Counted from the first letter of the stretch, positions 56,727-64,000 are shown. The stretch: 64,000 nt of DNA from Candidatus Gastranaerophilales bacterium (GCA_944322945.1 CALUQN010000001.1:166986-230985); one strand, 5' to 3'. Numbers and translations: made by a program. Notes: generated by a model not told the origin, from the letters alone.

Positions 56727-57620
56727 ATGGATAACATCAAACTAGAATATTTTAGACTCATATTAACAGAAAATAGGCAAACAAGTTTATTGCCACAAAA
56801 GACACGCACAGAATTAATAGAAGAATTATTTTCAAATGACATGGACTTTGTCAGCAGCAAAAATACAGAATATAAATACAAGTTTAAGGCTAAAAGTGGT
56901 AACTATATTTATGGTTTAATCTTTACAAAACGAAATATAGAAATATTGGAAGACCCTGATAATATAGAGCCTTGTAAACATCCAAATTGGGTACCTCAAA
57001 TGGTTATTATAAATAAAGGTGCTATTAAGGGTGAAAACTCTCAGTTATTTATATTTCAACAAAACTCTCGTAAGAAAAATGACAAGAGTTTAAATTTTCT
57101 TAACAACTGCCTTGCTTGTAAATTAAATGAGGAATTAAAAGCAATACACTCCGTGTTTAATGCCTCTTTTTCAAAAGTATTAGAAAATTCAATGACTTTT
57201 TGGGACTACTCTAACCGTGATGATATAAAAGAACTGGTTATTAATTATAAAATGCCAAACTTTTTAGGCATTGGTGATAGTACTAAAAATCTTAATGAAA
57301 GATTAGCTCATATAAAAGAGCAAACAAATGCAACAGAGGTTATAGAGACAATAACAAATAAAGATGGAAATTTATGTTTTAAACGAGATGATGAAGATTT
57401 AAAATCAACATTGGAATTAGCCCAACAGGGGCAAAGTACAATAGTATTAAAGGGTGCTCATAAAAAGATTATATATAGTTCTGAAAAAAATGAACAAATA
57501 AAATCTAAAGAAATAAACATCGAAGAAATAGAAATAAATTCATCAGATGTAACTAAATCAGTGAAGGCATTAAATTCTGTTTTAGATAAATTAGGACTTG
57601 ATAATGAAAGCAATTCTTAG
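56727..57620 (+). CDS. Soluble component of a RexA/RexB-like pair
   Basis: 297 residues; the ATG follows TTGAGGCTTCT. No membrane segment or known motif; a mixed alpha/beta domain with HPNWVPQMVIINKGAIKG near 90 and a Ser/Glu-rich tail. It is directly coupled to a 141-residue protein with four membrane helices (17-base overlap). Lambda RexA (279 aa) and RexB (144 aa, four helices) have the same order and sizes; RexA senses phage and RexB depolarises the membrane. I do not see confident residue-level similarity, so this is an architectural parallel supported by the defence-rich context. Confidence 0.5.
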   Translation: MDNIKLEYFRLILTENRQTSLLPQKTRTELIEELFSNDMDFVSSKNTEYKYKFKAKSGNYIYGLIFTKRNIEILEDPDNIEPCKHPNWVPQMVIINKGAIKGENSQLFIFQQNSRKKNDKSLNFLNNCLACKLNEELKAIHSVFNASFSKVLENSMTFWDYSNRDDIKELVINYKMPNFLGIGDSTKNLNERLAHIKEQTNATEVIETITNKDGNLCFKRDDEDLKSTLELAQQGQSTIVLKGAHKKIIYSSEKNEQIKSKEINIEEIEINSSDVTKSVKALNSVLDKLGLDNESNS

Positions 57621-58029
57621 CATATTAACGTGTACATTATTATCTGCTGGCATTGGGTATTTTGCATTTGTAAATAACCATGTAGATTTTAATGCTTTTG
57701 TTGGTACTACTTTAATTCAACTCTTGGGAACTATCTTTGCTATAAACATAGGAATTATTCCCGTTTTGTATTATGAACTTAGAAAGTTTGAAAAAATACT
57801 TGGCGAGGATAAGGTATTGAAAATAGCGAAAGCCGAAGTAAAGCAAAATGCAGTAGTTATGACATGTATGGTTATAGTAGCAATTATTTTCTGTATCATT
57901 AAGGGATTTTGTGAAAATACAATTTGGGATTACATACTTAGTTCTATAATTTTATTTATGTTGTTCTTAACAGTATTCATGGTATATGATACTGTTGATG
58001 GTGTTTTGTCTCTGGATAAATCTAACTAG
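57604..58029 (+). CDS. Four-helix membrane protein, RexB-like partner
   Basis: 141 residues from the ATG at 57604, chosen because TTAGGA lies seven bases upstream; a TTG two codons earlier is possible. Hydrophobic segments at about 2-22, 31-57, 83-101 and 108-130, a basic loop between helices 2 and 3, and a short polar C-terminus. It overlaps the upstream gene, so the two are made together. Size and topology fit a small channel or membrane effector. No specific family is recognised. Confidence 0.6.
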   Translation: MKAILSILTCTLLSAGIGYFAFVNNHVDFNAFVGTTLIQLLGTIFAINIGIIPVLYYELRKFEKILGEDKVLKIAKAEVKQNAVVMTCMVIVAIIFCIIKGFCENTIWDYILSSIILFMLFLTVFMVYDTVDGVLSLDKSN

Positions 58030-58119
58030 CATTAAATATTTCTAAACGATTTTATTAATCTCTTTTTTATATTATAATGGGTCTATAAAAAGTTTCGAAA
58101 AAGAAAAAGGATAAAACCA

Positions 58120-59547
58120 ATGACAATAAATGAATTATTAACCGTTAATGATATTGCTAAAAAGTTAAAAGTAACAACACAATATATAAGAAGCCTTATA
58201 AGAGAAGGTCGCTTAAAAGCTACTATGATAGGTTCACAGTGGCTTATTGATAATAGTGACCTAAAACAGTACATTAAAGACAACAATATAGTTATTGAAC
58301 CAGATGACCACAAAAGATTATCAAAAGATATTCCAGATATAATTGCTTTAAGTTTCTTTTCAGGGGCAATGGGCTTGGATATAGGAATGAAAAATGTTGG
58401 AATTAGAGCTATGCTTGCGTGTGAATTTAATAAGGCTTGCCGACTTACCATTGCTACAAATGAACCAGAAATGGCTTTAATTGGAGATATAGAAAAATAT
58501 ACGGCAAAAGAAATTTTGGAATATGCTGGAGTGCCCAAAGGCAGAAAAGTTGATGTTATATTTGGTGGTCCACCTTGTCAAGCATTTAGTACAGCTGGTA
58601 ACCGATTGGGGTTTAATGATTCAAGAGGTAATGTATTCTTAAAATATTTAGATATTGTAGGTGAAATAAAGCCCACTTATGTTGTAATTGAAAATGTAAG
58701 AGGTTTATTATCTGCGGAGTATCCTTATAAAGACATTGAACAACCAATTAAAGGTGGTGCAATGCTTATCATTCTTGATAAGTTAAGAAGTTTTGGCTAC
58801 AGTGTTTCATTTAATTTGTATAATGCTGCAAACTTTGGAGCTCCACAAATAAGAGAACGTGTTGTTATAATTGCAAAATTAGGGAAGGATAAAGTATCAT
58901 ATTTGAAACCTACAAACTCAAATAACGAAATGTATGGTCTTGCGCCTTGGAAAACTCTGCATAATGCACTAAGTAATATTCCAAAAGGAACACAACACCA
59001 CTATATAGAATTTCCGGAAAAAAGATTAAAATACTATCGTATGCTTAAAGAAGGACAGTATTGGAAAGATTTACCTCCCGAGATACAAGTTGAAGCAATG
59101 GGTAAAAAACTTCAATTAGGTGGTGGTAAAACAGGGTTCTTACGAAGATTATCGTTTAGCAAACCTTCGCCAACACTTGTTACAAATCCCACAATGCCAG
59201 CAACTGACCTTGCTCATCCAGTTGAAGACAGACCTTTGAGTGTTGAAGAATACGCAAGTATACAAGAATTTCCTAATGACTGGAAAATTTGTGGTTCTAT
59301 TCTTGACCAATATAAACAGATAGGAAATGCCGTTCCAATAAAGTTAGGAGAAGCTATAGGTCGGACTATTCTTGATGATATGGCAGGTAATAAATATATG
59401 ATATTTAATTTCCCTTATTCACGATATAAATTAACAGATGAAGTTTTTTGGGAAAAAGACATTAGAAGTAGAATAGAGAAGATAAAGAAAGCAAAAACTA
59501 CAAGTCAGAAACTATTTGCTTGTTCACAGTTGCAACTTCAGTTATGA
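58120..59547 (+). CDS. DNA (cytosine-5) methyltransferase with N-terminal HTH
   Basis: 475 residues. Residues 5-55 are an excisionase/MerR-like helix-turn-helix (LTVNDIAKKLKVTTQYIRSLI, closing with SDLKQYI). The rest is a complete C5-methyltransferase: motif I FFSGAMGLDIG at 79-89, motif IV GGPPCQAFS with catalytic Cys153, motif VI ENVRG at 191-195, QIRERV, and motif X QIGNAVPIKLGEAIG. It protects DNA against the partner endonuclease. The N-terminal domain may let it control its own or the endonuclease's promoter, as in M.SsoII-type enzymes. Its 3' end overlaps the convergent endonuclease gene by 50 bases. Confidence 0.93.
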   Translation: MTINELLTVNDIAKKLKVTTQYIRSLIREGRLKATMIGSQWLIDNSDLKQYIKDNNIVIEPDDHKRLSKDIPDIIALSFFSGAMGLDIGMKNVGIRAMLACEFNKACRLTIATNEPEMALIGDIEKYTAKEILEYAGVPKGRKVDVIFGGPPCQAFSTAGNRLGFNDSRGNVFLKYLDIVGEIKPTYVVIENVRGLLSAEYPYKDIEQPIKGGAMLIILDKLRSFGYSVSFNLYNAANFGAPQIRERVVIIAKLGKDKVSYLKPTNSNNEMYGLAPWKTLHNALSNIPKGTQHHYIEFPEKRLKYYRMLKEGQYWKDLPPEIQVEAMGKKLQLGGGKTGFLRRLSFSKPSPTLVTNPTMPATDLAHPVEDRPLSVEEYASIQEFPNDWKICGSILDQYKQIGNAVPIKLGEAIGRTILDDMAGNKYMIFNFPYSRYKLTDEVFWEKDIRSRIEKIKKAKTTSQKLFACSQLQLQL

Positions 59548-60256
59548 ATCTAATATATGCATCTTCTGATAAATTACATTTATTGGAAGAAGAATTATTT
59601 GCATTTATAATTTCGTTTAGACTTTCCCATTTATAAGCTGGAAAACAGATTCCTCCTTGTTTACTTGTGCCAAGCCTATACCATTTTTTAATTTCAGTCC
59701 CTTCTCTGATAGCACTACTTGAACTGTTTTCAGTGTTATTTTTGTTTTTAACTTGGAGGTATACAGAACCATCTTCACTACAAAAATCAATGGCTCTTAG
59801 TATATTACCTTTGCACCATAACCAACCGAATTGACGAACATTGATTGCAATATATTCTTCTAACAAATCACCTTGTATATTTTCTGCCGACATGAATAAG
59901 TTGTGATGACGTTCTTGAGCATTTGACTCACTTTCGTTTGCCCCAGTTACTATTTCTACAAGTTTCTTTATGGCGGGGTCGGAACAAGAAGATTTTGGAT
60001 TAGCAGTATGCTTACTGGGAAGATTATTTTCTGCATCTGAATATGATTTTATCCATCTTTCAATATAGTGTTCATAAGTTATGTCACCTCCACCTAAATT
60101 AATAGAGGGAAACCTATTTTTATCTCTTAATGCAATACTAAAGATAATGTCCAAGTCTCTTGAAACATTATAAATATCACGATACTTTTTATATGCGATT
60201 TTTAACTCTCTGTCAGTTACTTCAAAATCAGTAATTGTTTTCTTATTTACAGCCAT
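59498..60256 (-). CDS. Type II restriction endonuclease, SinI-like
   Basis: 252 residues from the ATG at 60256; an ATG seven codons earlier has no better context. The stretch GDLLEEYIAINVRQFGWLWC, then RAIDF and LQVKNKNNTENSSSSAIREG, resembles what I recall of SinI-family (GGWCC) enzymes and gives a D...QxK-type PD-(D/E)xK site. It is convergent with and overlapping the methyltransferase, the expected partner. Specificity is not certain. Its promoter makes the transcript almost leaderless, which would keep expression low. Confidence 0.7.
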   Translation of the reverse strand: MAVNKKTITDFEVTDRELKIAYKKYRDIYNVSRDLDIIFSIALRDKNRFPSINLGGGDITYEHYIERWIKSYSDAENNLPSKHTANPKSSCSDPAIKKLVEIVTGANESESNAQERHHNLFMSAENIQGDLLEEYIAINVRQFGWLWCKGNILRAIDFCSEDGSVYLQVKNKNNTENSSSSAIREGTEIKKWYRLGTSKQGGICFPAYKWESLNEIINANNSSSNKCNLSEDAYIRFITEVATVNKQIVSDL

Positions 60257-60263
60257 ATTTTGT

Positions 60264-60292
60264 ATGATACAATACATTTAAAAATCAGACAA
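60264..60292 (-). promoter_or_regulatory. Promoter of the restriction endonuclease (near-leaderless)
   Basis: On the minus strand, TTGTCT (60287-60292), a 17-base spacer, TATCAT (60264-60269), with only seven bases to the ATG at 60256. Transcription should start on or just before the start codon. No ribosome site exists for this start. Confidence 0.55.
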
Positions 60293-60316
60293 ATTTATTA
60301 CAATAACTTTATATAA

Positions 60317-60592
60317 GAAAGACTTGCAGAACTTACTAACATTGATGCGAAACATTTATCTAAAATTGAAAACGGAGTTCACACACCGTCATATAATACA
60401 CTGAAAAAACTTTCAGATATTCTTAACTTTAATTTACAGGATATAGATTCGGAAACACAAACGGAGAATGCTATTATATACTCTCCGTTATATGGAAAAT
60501 CTTTAAAAATATTAAACTCTGCGAAATCAGAAAAAGAATTGCAAAATTATTATGATGCACTGAAATTAACAAGCAGGTTTATGAATAAGTAA
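60317..60592 (+). pseudogene. N-terminally truncated XRE-family regulator
   Basis: A frame of 91 codons with no start codon, opening after an in-frame TAA (60314). It reads ERLAELTNIDAKHLSKIENG, then PSYNTLKKLSDILNF, which are helices 2-5 of a Cro/C1-type helix-turn-helix, followed by a helical tail ending LTSRFMNK. The first 20 or so residues are gone. It lies beside the restriction-modification genes, where a controller (C) protein gene would be expected. Confidence 0.75.
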
Positions 60593-60595
60593 AAT

Positions 60596-61702
60596 TTATG
60601 TAGTTGCAGGTAAATCAAATAATACCGATGTATTTGTTCCACCAAACCCTGACGTAACATCATACCACGAACCAATGACTGATTCTAAATTAGACGGGAA
60701 GTGAACTGTACATCCTGTTACACCGTATAACATAATACTGAATTGGTTTCTGTATAAACCGAATGAGTTACTGTTCAGTGCAGGGAATGAAATTGAAGTT
60801 AAATTAGTACAATACTCGAACGCACCGTCTAAGCCACTGTCGCCAATACTCTGTAAATTATTTAAATCAACTGAAGTTAAACTTGTACAACCAGAGAACG
60901 CTTCGTTCAATCCGTCGTCTTCAATACTAACAACGTTGGATAAATCAACAGAAGTTAAATTTATACAGCTACGGAATGCATTGAAAAAGCTATTGCTACC
61001 AATACTTTGTAAGCTACTAAAATTAACAAAAGTTAAATTGGAACAACCATAGAACGTATGGGTTAAGCCTCTTGTACCAATACTTGTAACATTACTTAAA
61101 TCAATAGAAGTTAAACTCGTACAACCATAGAACGCATTGGTTAAACCGCCAATATCAACACTTGTAACATTACTTAAATCAACGGATGTTAAAGATGTAC
61201 AAGCAGTAAACGCATTGGTTAAACCATTGGCACTTGTAAGTTTACTTAAATTAACCGAAGTTAAATTCTTACAACCCCAGAATACCCTACCTAAGCCACT
61301 ATCACCAATACTCTGTAAATTACCTAAGTCCGCAGAAATTACGTAGGTATTATCTTGTAGAAGTTGATAATAAGGTGACGGACTACTAAAGGTATAATCA
61401 GGTATTTCAGTCAGATTTGTGCTAACAATAAATGGTTTTTCTGGCGGTATAGACCCACCACTCGCAATACTCTCCAGTAATAATACTGTTGGGGGAAGTT
61501 CTGCTTCAATTTCATCAATAACACTCTGAAATGCTGCTTCAATATCAGGATGAATACAAATATCAGCATTCTTTTCTTCTGTATTCTCCGTAATCTGAAT
61601 ACCATCCCCTGCAATTAACTGGTTTTGTTTATGTGCTGTTCTTGAATTAACAAGATTTATAATTGTATTACCTAAAGTAGTGAATGTGTCTGAAAGTGCC
61701 AT
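60596..61702 (-). CDS. BspA-type leucine-rich-repeat protein with tail-fibre-like N-terminus
   Basis: 368 residues; the ATG follows GGGGGAAAGAAG. Residues 1-85 (MALSDTFTTLGNTIINLVNS, GDGIQITEN...) have the short beta pattern seen in phage tail-fibre and collar proteins, with no signal peptide. Residues about 120-320 are eight BspA-like repeats of about 23-28 residues (FYGCTSLTSIDLSNVTSIG-type). The C-terminus is Gly/Thr-rich. It could be a receptor-binding or adhesive protein, possibly phage-derived. Its role as transposon cargo is unclear. Confidence 0.7.
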   Translation of the reverse strand: MALSDTFTTLGNTIINLVNSRTAHKQNQLIAGDGIQITENTEEKNADICIHPDIEAAFQSVIDEIEAELPPTVLLLESIASGGSIPPEKPFIVSTNLTEIPDYTFSSPSPYYQLLQDNTYVISADLGNLQSIGDSGLGRVFWGCKNLTSVNLSKLTSANGLTNAFTACTSLTSVDLSNVTSVDIGGLTNAFYGCTSLTSIDLSNVTSIGTRGLTHTFYGCSNLTFVNFSSLQSIGSNSFFNAFRSCINLTSVDLSNVVSIEDDGLNEAFSGCTSLTSVDLNNLQSIGDSGLDGAFEYCTNLTSISFPALNSNSFGLYRNQFSIMLYGVTGCTVHFPSNLESVIGSWYDVTSGFGGTNTSVLFDLPATT

Positions 61703-61988
61703 CTTCTTTCCCCCGTATCATTTATCCAATTCAAAGAAAAATATAACAGCCTCATTTTTATTTCAAACAAAAACACCAGGCAGCCATTTAGTTGACGATT
61801 TTCAGTACCATAGTGTAGAATAGAAACTGTTCACCCTAAAAAATGAATATAAATCCCCCGATATCGTCCAATAGCAACCTGTAAGGGCTCACTATAGACA
61901 TATAAGTTAAGAATAAATTCATCATTATGATGAGTTTAGTTCTCGTGCCATTTTTTGAGGATGGAATACAGGTATTTAAGAGGCAGGA

Positions 61989-63098
61989 TTGAGAAACAGC
62001 AGTTGTACAAAAATTTCATATCCAATTAAAATAGCTGATTTGTACAGCGGCTCTAAAGCAATTCCCAACAGGTTAATAAAGAAGAAATTTAACAAATTTT
62101 TACAAAAAGTCAATTTCAACAATGCTGAAGAACTTTATATATGCATAGCGATGAATATAGAAAGTACTTTATGTAAAAATTTTAAAAGCCTTAAAGATTT
62201 GAGGGCAATCTTTAAAACAAATGAAGATTGCATAAGATTCCTGGAAGAACTTATTTGGAGAAATGAACCTGTTAGCCCTTATGATAAAACTTCTAAGGTA
62301 TACAAGTGTAAAGATGGTTGGTACAAATGTAAAAATACCGGTAAGGAATTTAATATTCTTACAGGAACACTATTTCAAGGTACAAAAATAGATTTAACTA
62401 CCTGGTTTGAAGTAATCTTCCGTGAAAATTCAGATAAGAGCGGTTTAGCTGCTACTACTGTTATGAGAGATTATGGTATTTCATACACAGCAGCCTGGAA
62501 TATGTTACATAAAATAAGAAATGCTATGAGTAAAGAAAATCATCAAGAATTAAGCGGAACTGTTGAAGTTGACGAGTATTATGCAGGCGGCTCTCTGAAA
62601 AATATGCACTATAATAAAAAATTGGAAGCAAGAGAAAAGGGTATATTCCAAAATAAAACTCTGTTACAAGGATTTGTAGAACGCGGTGGAGATGCTGTTA
62701 TCTGCTTAATTCCTGATAAGACAGATAGTACTTTAATTGCCGGCATTCTCAGACATGTTGAACACGGTTCAACCTTGTATAGTGACGACAATCCAAGTTA
62801 CCAAAAGGTTCCTCATCTTTATAATCAGGCTAATGTCGTTCATAGTAAAGGAAATTATGTGAGTAAAGATGATAAAAATGTACATACAAATACAATAGAA
62901 AGTGTTTGGGCTACACTTAGCAGAACAATAGAAACATATATACATGTTTCTAAAAAGCATACGCAAAATTATGCAAATGAAACAACTTTCAGGTATAATA
63001 CAAGAAAAATGGAACCAATAGATGCACTTATTTGGTTATTGCAAAACCTTACAAATACAAGGATAACAAGGAAGGAAATTCTACTTGGGATATACTAG
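61989..63098 (+). CDS. IS1595-family transposase
   Basis: 369 residues; TTG start after AGGCAGGA. The degenerate N-terminal zinc ribbon is at about 107-127 (CKDGWYKCKNTGKEFNILTG). The ISXO2-like catalytic domain has Asp195 (VEVDEYYAGG), Asp266 (YSDDNPSY) and Asn301/Glu304 (HTNTIESVWATLSR), the DD(N/E) set of the IS1595 superfamily. No frameshift or stop is visible. The next gene overlaps it by 14 bases. No left end of a simple IS is found between it and the LRR gene, consistent with it moving the whole 8.7 kb unit. Confidence 0.92.
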   Translation: MRNSSCTKISYPIKIADLYSGSKAIPNRLIKKKFNKFLQKVNFNNAEELYICIAMNIESTLCKNFKSLKDLRAIFKTNEDCIRFLEELIWRNEPVSPYDKTSKVYKCKDGWYKCKNTGKEFNILTGTLFQGTKIDLTTWFEVIFRENSDKSGLAATTVMRDYGISYTAAWNMLHKIRNAMSKENHQELSGTVEVDEYYAGGSLKNMHYNKKLEAREKGIFQNKTLLQGFVERGGDAVICLIPDKTDSTLIAGILRHVEHGSTLYSDDNPSYQKVPHLYNQANVVHSKGNYVSKDDKNVHTNTIESVWATLSRTIETYIHVSKKHTQNYANETTFRYNTRKMEPIDALIWLLQNLTNTRITRKEILLGIY

Positions 63099-63561
63099 AA
63101 ATATAATTGAAATCAAGAGAGGTATTATTAAAACATGCTGTGAGTTTATAACGGAAGTTATTGCTACACACCCCAAATGCGAAGATTTATATCAGGATAT
63201 ATTCACCTTATACGGCTTACACTATGACACTGAAACTATAAAGCAGAAACGTGTCTTTGTAGCGGCGGCTACAGAGTATTTCATTGTGAAAAGATGTGGT
63301 TTTAAAAGGATAGGGAAAGATAATAAATATAACTGTAGTAAAAGTGCCAAAAATAAGAAAGCCATTATTAAAACGATAGATACATATTTTGAAATACGAC
63401 AAGAATGTTCAGATAGTTATTCTTTTAGAGAGAGATTTGCAGAATTTTACAAAGACGAAGTAAAAGATTTTTCTGAAGAAATAAGTATTAACAGAGATGA
63501 TACTCTGTCTGATTTTGCCAAAGCTGTTGAGAAACTGTATTATTTTAAAGATGAAGATTAG
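63085..63561 (+). CDS. Partner gene of the IS1595-type transposase, unknown function
   Basis: 158 residues; TTG start preceded by AAGGAAGGAAA and overlapping the transposase by 14 bases. A mostly helical, charged protein with several Cys (IKTCCEFITEV, HPKCEDLYQ, KRCGFKRI). No family is recognised. It ends 44 bases before the right inverted repeat. Coupled translation suggests a role in transposition or its regulation. Confidence 0.65.
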   Translation: MGYTRNIIEIKRGIIKTCCEFITEVIATHPKCEDLYQDIFTLYGLHYDTETIKQKRVFVAAATEYFIVKRCGFKRIGKDNKYNCSKSAKNKKAIIKTIDTYFEIRQECSDSYSFRERFAEFYKDEVKDFSEEISINRDDTLSDFAKAVEKLYYFKDED

Positions 63562-63604
63562 TTCCCGTATGTCAATGTAAATAATTATTAACGGGATTTT
63601 TTAA

Positions 63605-63631
63605 TTTAGTGTAAACTGCGATATAAATCCC
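63605..63631 (-). repeat. Right terminal inverted repeat of the transposon
   Basis: Inverse of the left end with one mismatch: it begins TTTAGTGTAAACTGCG and ends AAATCCC, followed directly by AAATAAAT (63632-63639), the second copy of the target duplication. Confidence 0.92.
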
Positions 63632-63689
63632 AAATAAATACACTTGATTTTTTATATTTTTAATGATAGATTTAAAAAGTGAATTTTCT

Positions 63690-63765
63690 GTTGGGCTGGT
63701 AAGCCCAACCTACACATACATACACGCGTCAGCGTAAAAAATGTCAGGCAGTGCCTGACCTACAG
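63690..63765. repeat. Palindromic dispersed repeats
   Basis: TTGGGCTGGTAAGCCCAACC (63694-63713) forms a perfect hairpin. GTCAGGCAGTGCCTGAC (63743-63759) is a 17-base palindrome whose relatives lie at 18.2 and 18.4 kb. ACGCGTCAGCG between them resembles GCGCTGACGCG at 18.18 kb. Confidence 0.75.
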
Positions 63766-63815
63766 AAACAACTGCACGCAGTGCTGAAATATGTTAGATT
63801 GACAACTAAATACAC

Positions 63816-63909
63816 TGGGAAGTGGCACTCTGCCGACGAGAACGTGACTAAATGTCACGTTTGAGGAGAGGGAAGGTAGCGCCGCTACCGCCGCCACAAA
63901 TTACTCCCA
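63816..63909 (+). ncRNA. Candidate structured RNA next to the tRNA
   Basis: A 94-base stretch can form a closed branched fold. Outer helices TGGGA/TCCCA (63816-63820 / 63905-63909) and GTGGC/GCCAC (63822-63826 / 63893-63897) enclose hairpins AACGTGAC/GTCACGTT (63841-63861) and GGTAGC/GCTACC (63875-63889). A TTGACA lies just upstream (63800-63805). No known RNA family is recognised and no coding frame runs through it. It ends 17 bases before the tRNA. Confidence 0.4.
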
Positions 63910-63926
63910 ATTCACAGATTTATTCT

Positions 63927-63998
<72 letters not shown>

Positions 63999-64000
63999 GT

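Larger units (their letters stand above)
54934..63631 (+). mobile_element. 8.7 kb IS1595-type transposon carrying defence cargo
   Basis: 8698 bp bounded by 27-bp inverted repeats with one mismatch and by the identical 8-bp sequence AAATAAAT on both outer sides (54926-54933 and 63632-63639). An 8-bp duplication is what IS1595-family transposases are known to make. The only transposase inside (61989) is of that family and looks intact. Cargo: DUF2130 protein, RexA/RexB-like pair, C5-methyltransferase, restriction endonuclease, truncated XRE regulator, leucine-rich-repeat protein. The precise duplication implies a fairly recent insertion as one unit. No closer left end for the transposase gene is seen. 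Confidence 0.85.

Noticed and set aside
61703..61988. Left end of a simple IS around the transposase alone
   Set aside because: No inward-facing GGGA-YTTATAT end is present; only a decayed sequence in right-end orientation is seen.

Overview
The window is low-GC bacterial chromosome, most likely from a gut-type non-photosynthetic cyanobacterial relative (Melainabacteria/Vampirovibrionia, Gastranaerophilales-like). This is an inference from several features. The beta and epsilon subunits of F1-ATPase stand alone as an atpD-atpC pair, the split seen in cyanobacteria. The Min genes run minC-minD-minE. There is a cyanobacterial-type ClpC, a prepilin beginning FTLAEVLITLGIIGVVAA, WG-repeat and GLUG-repeat proteins, and an oxygen-defence operon typical of anaerobes. 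No 16S rRNA is present to confirm this.

Layout: 1-9.8 kb holds surface and envelope genes (GLUG protein, HExxH protein, lysine-rich secreted protein, a large AsmA-like protein, a PHP phosphoesterase). 9.8-26 kb holds housekeeping genes (yidD, atpD-atpC, split chromate transporter, comM, GT9 glycosyltransferase, SDR, tcdA, Nudix regulator-secG, minCDE, two lytic transglycosylases) with small lineage-specific proteins between them. 26.1-34.5 kb is the S10 ribosomal operon from rpsJ to rpsH. It has unusually long hairpin-rich spacers and ends at a terminator straight after rpsH. 35-39.8 kb has pilT-recO and then a Fur/PerR-rubredoxin-rubrerythrin-rubrerythrin-flavodiiron gene run. 40-54.6 kb has a four-carbon acid sugar kinase/PdxA-family pair, ssb, a prepilin, thrS, a WG-repeat protein, malQ with a TPR-NHL protein, a His-rich protein, murA and clpC.

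The most striking feature is an 8.7 kb unit at 54934-63631. It is bounded by 27-bp inverted repeats (one mismatch), and each end is flanked by the same 8-bp direct repeat AAATAAAT. It carries an intact IS1595-type transposase with an overlapping partner gene, plus cargo: a DUF2130 nuclease-like protein, a RexA/RexB-like pair (soluble protein plus four-helix membrane protein), a C5-methyltransferase/restriction endonuclease pair with a broken XRE regulator, and a leucine-rich-repeat protein. I read it as a complete cargo-bearing transposon that delivers defence genes. Short elements with related ends (34490, 46326, 54681, and a single end at 39977) look like non-autonomous relatives.

The window ends with a possible structured RNA (63816-63909) and a CAU-anticodon tRNA. 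Intergenic regions are rich in dispersed palindromic repeats.
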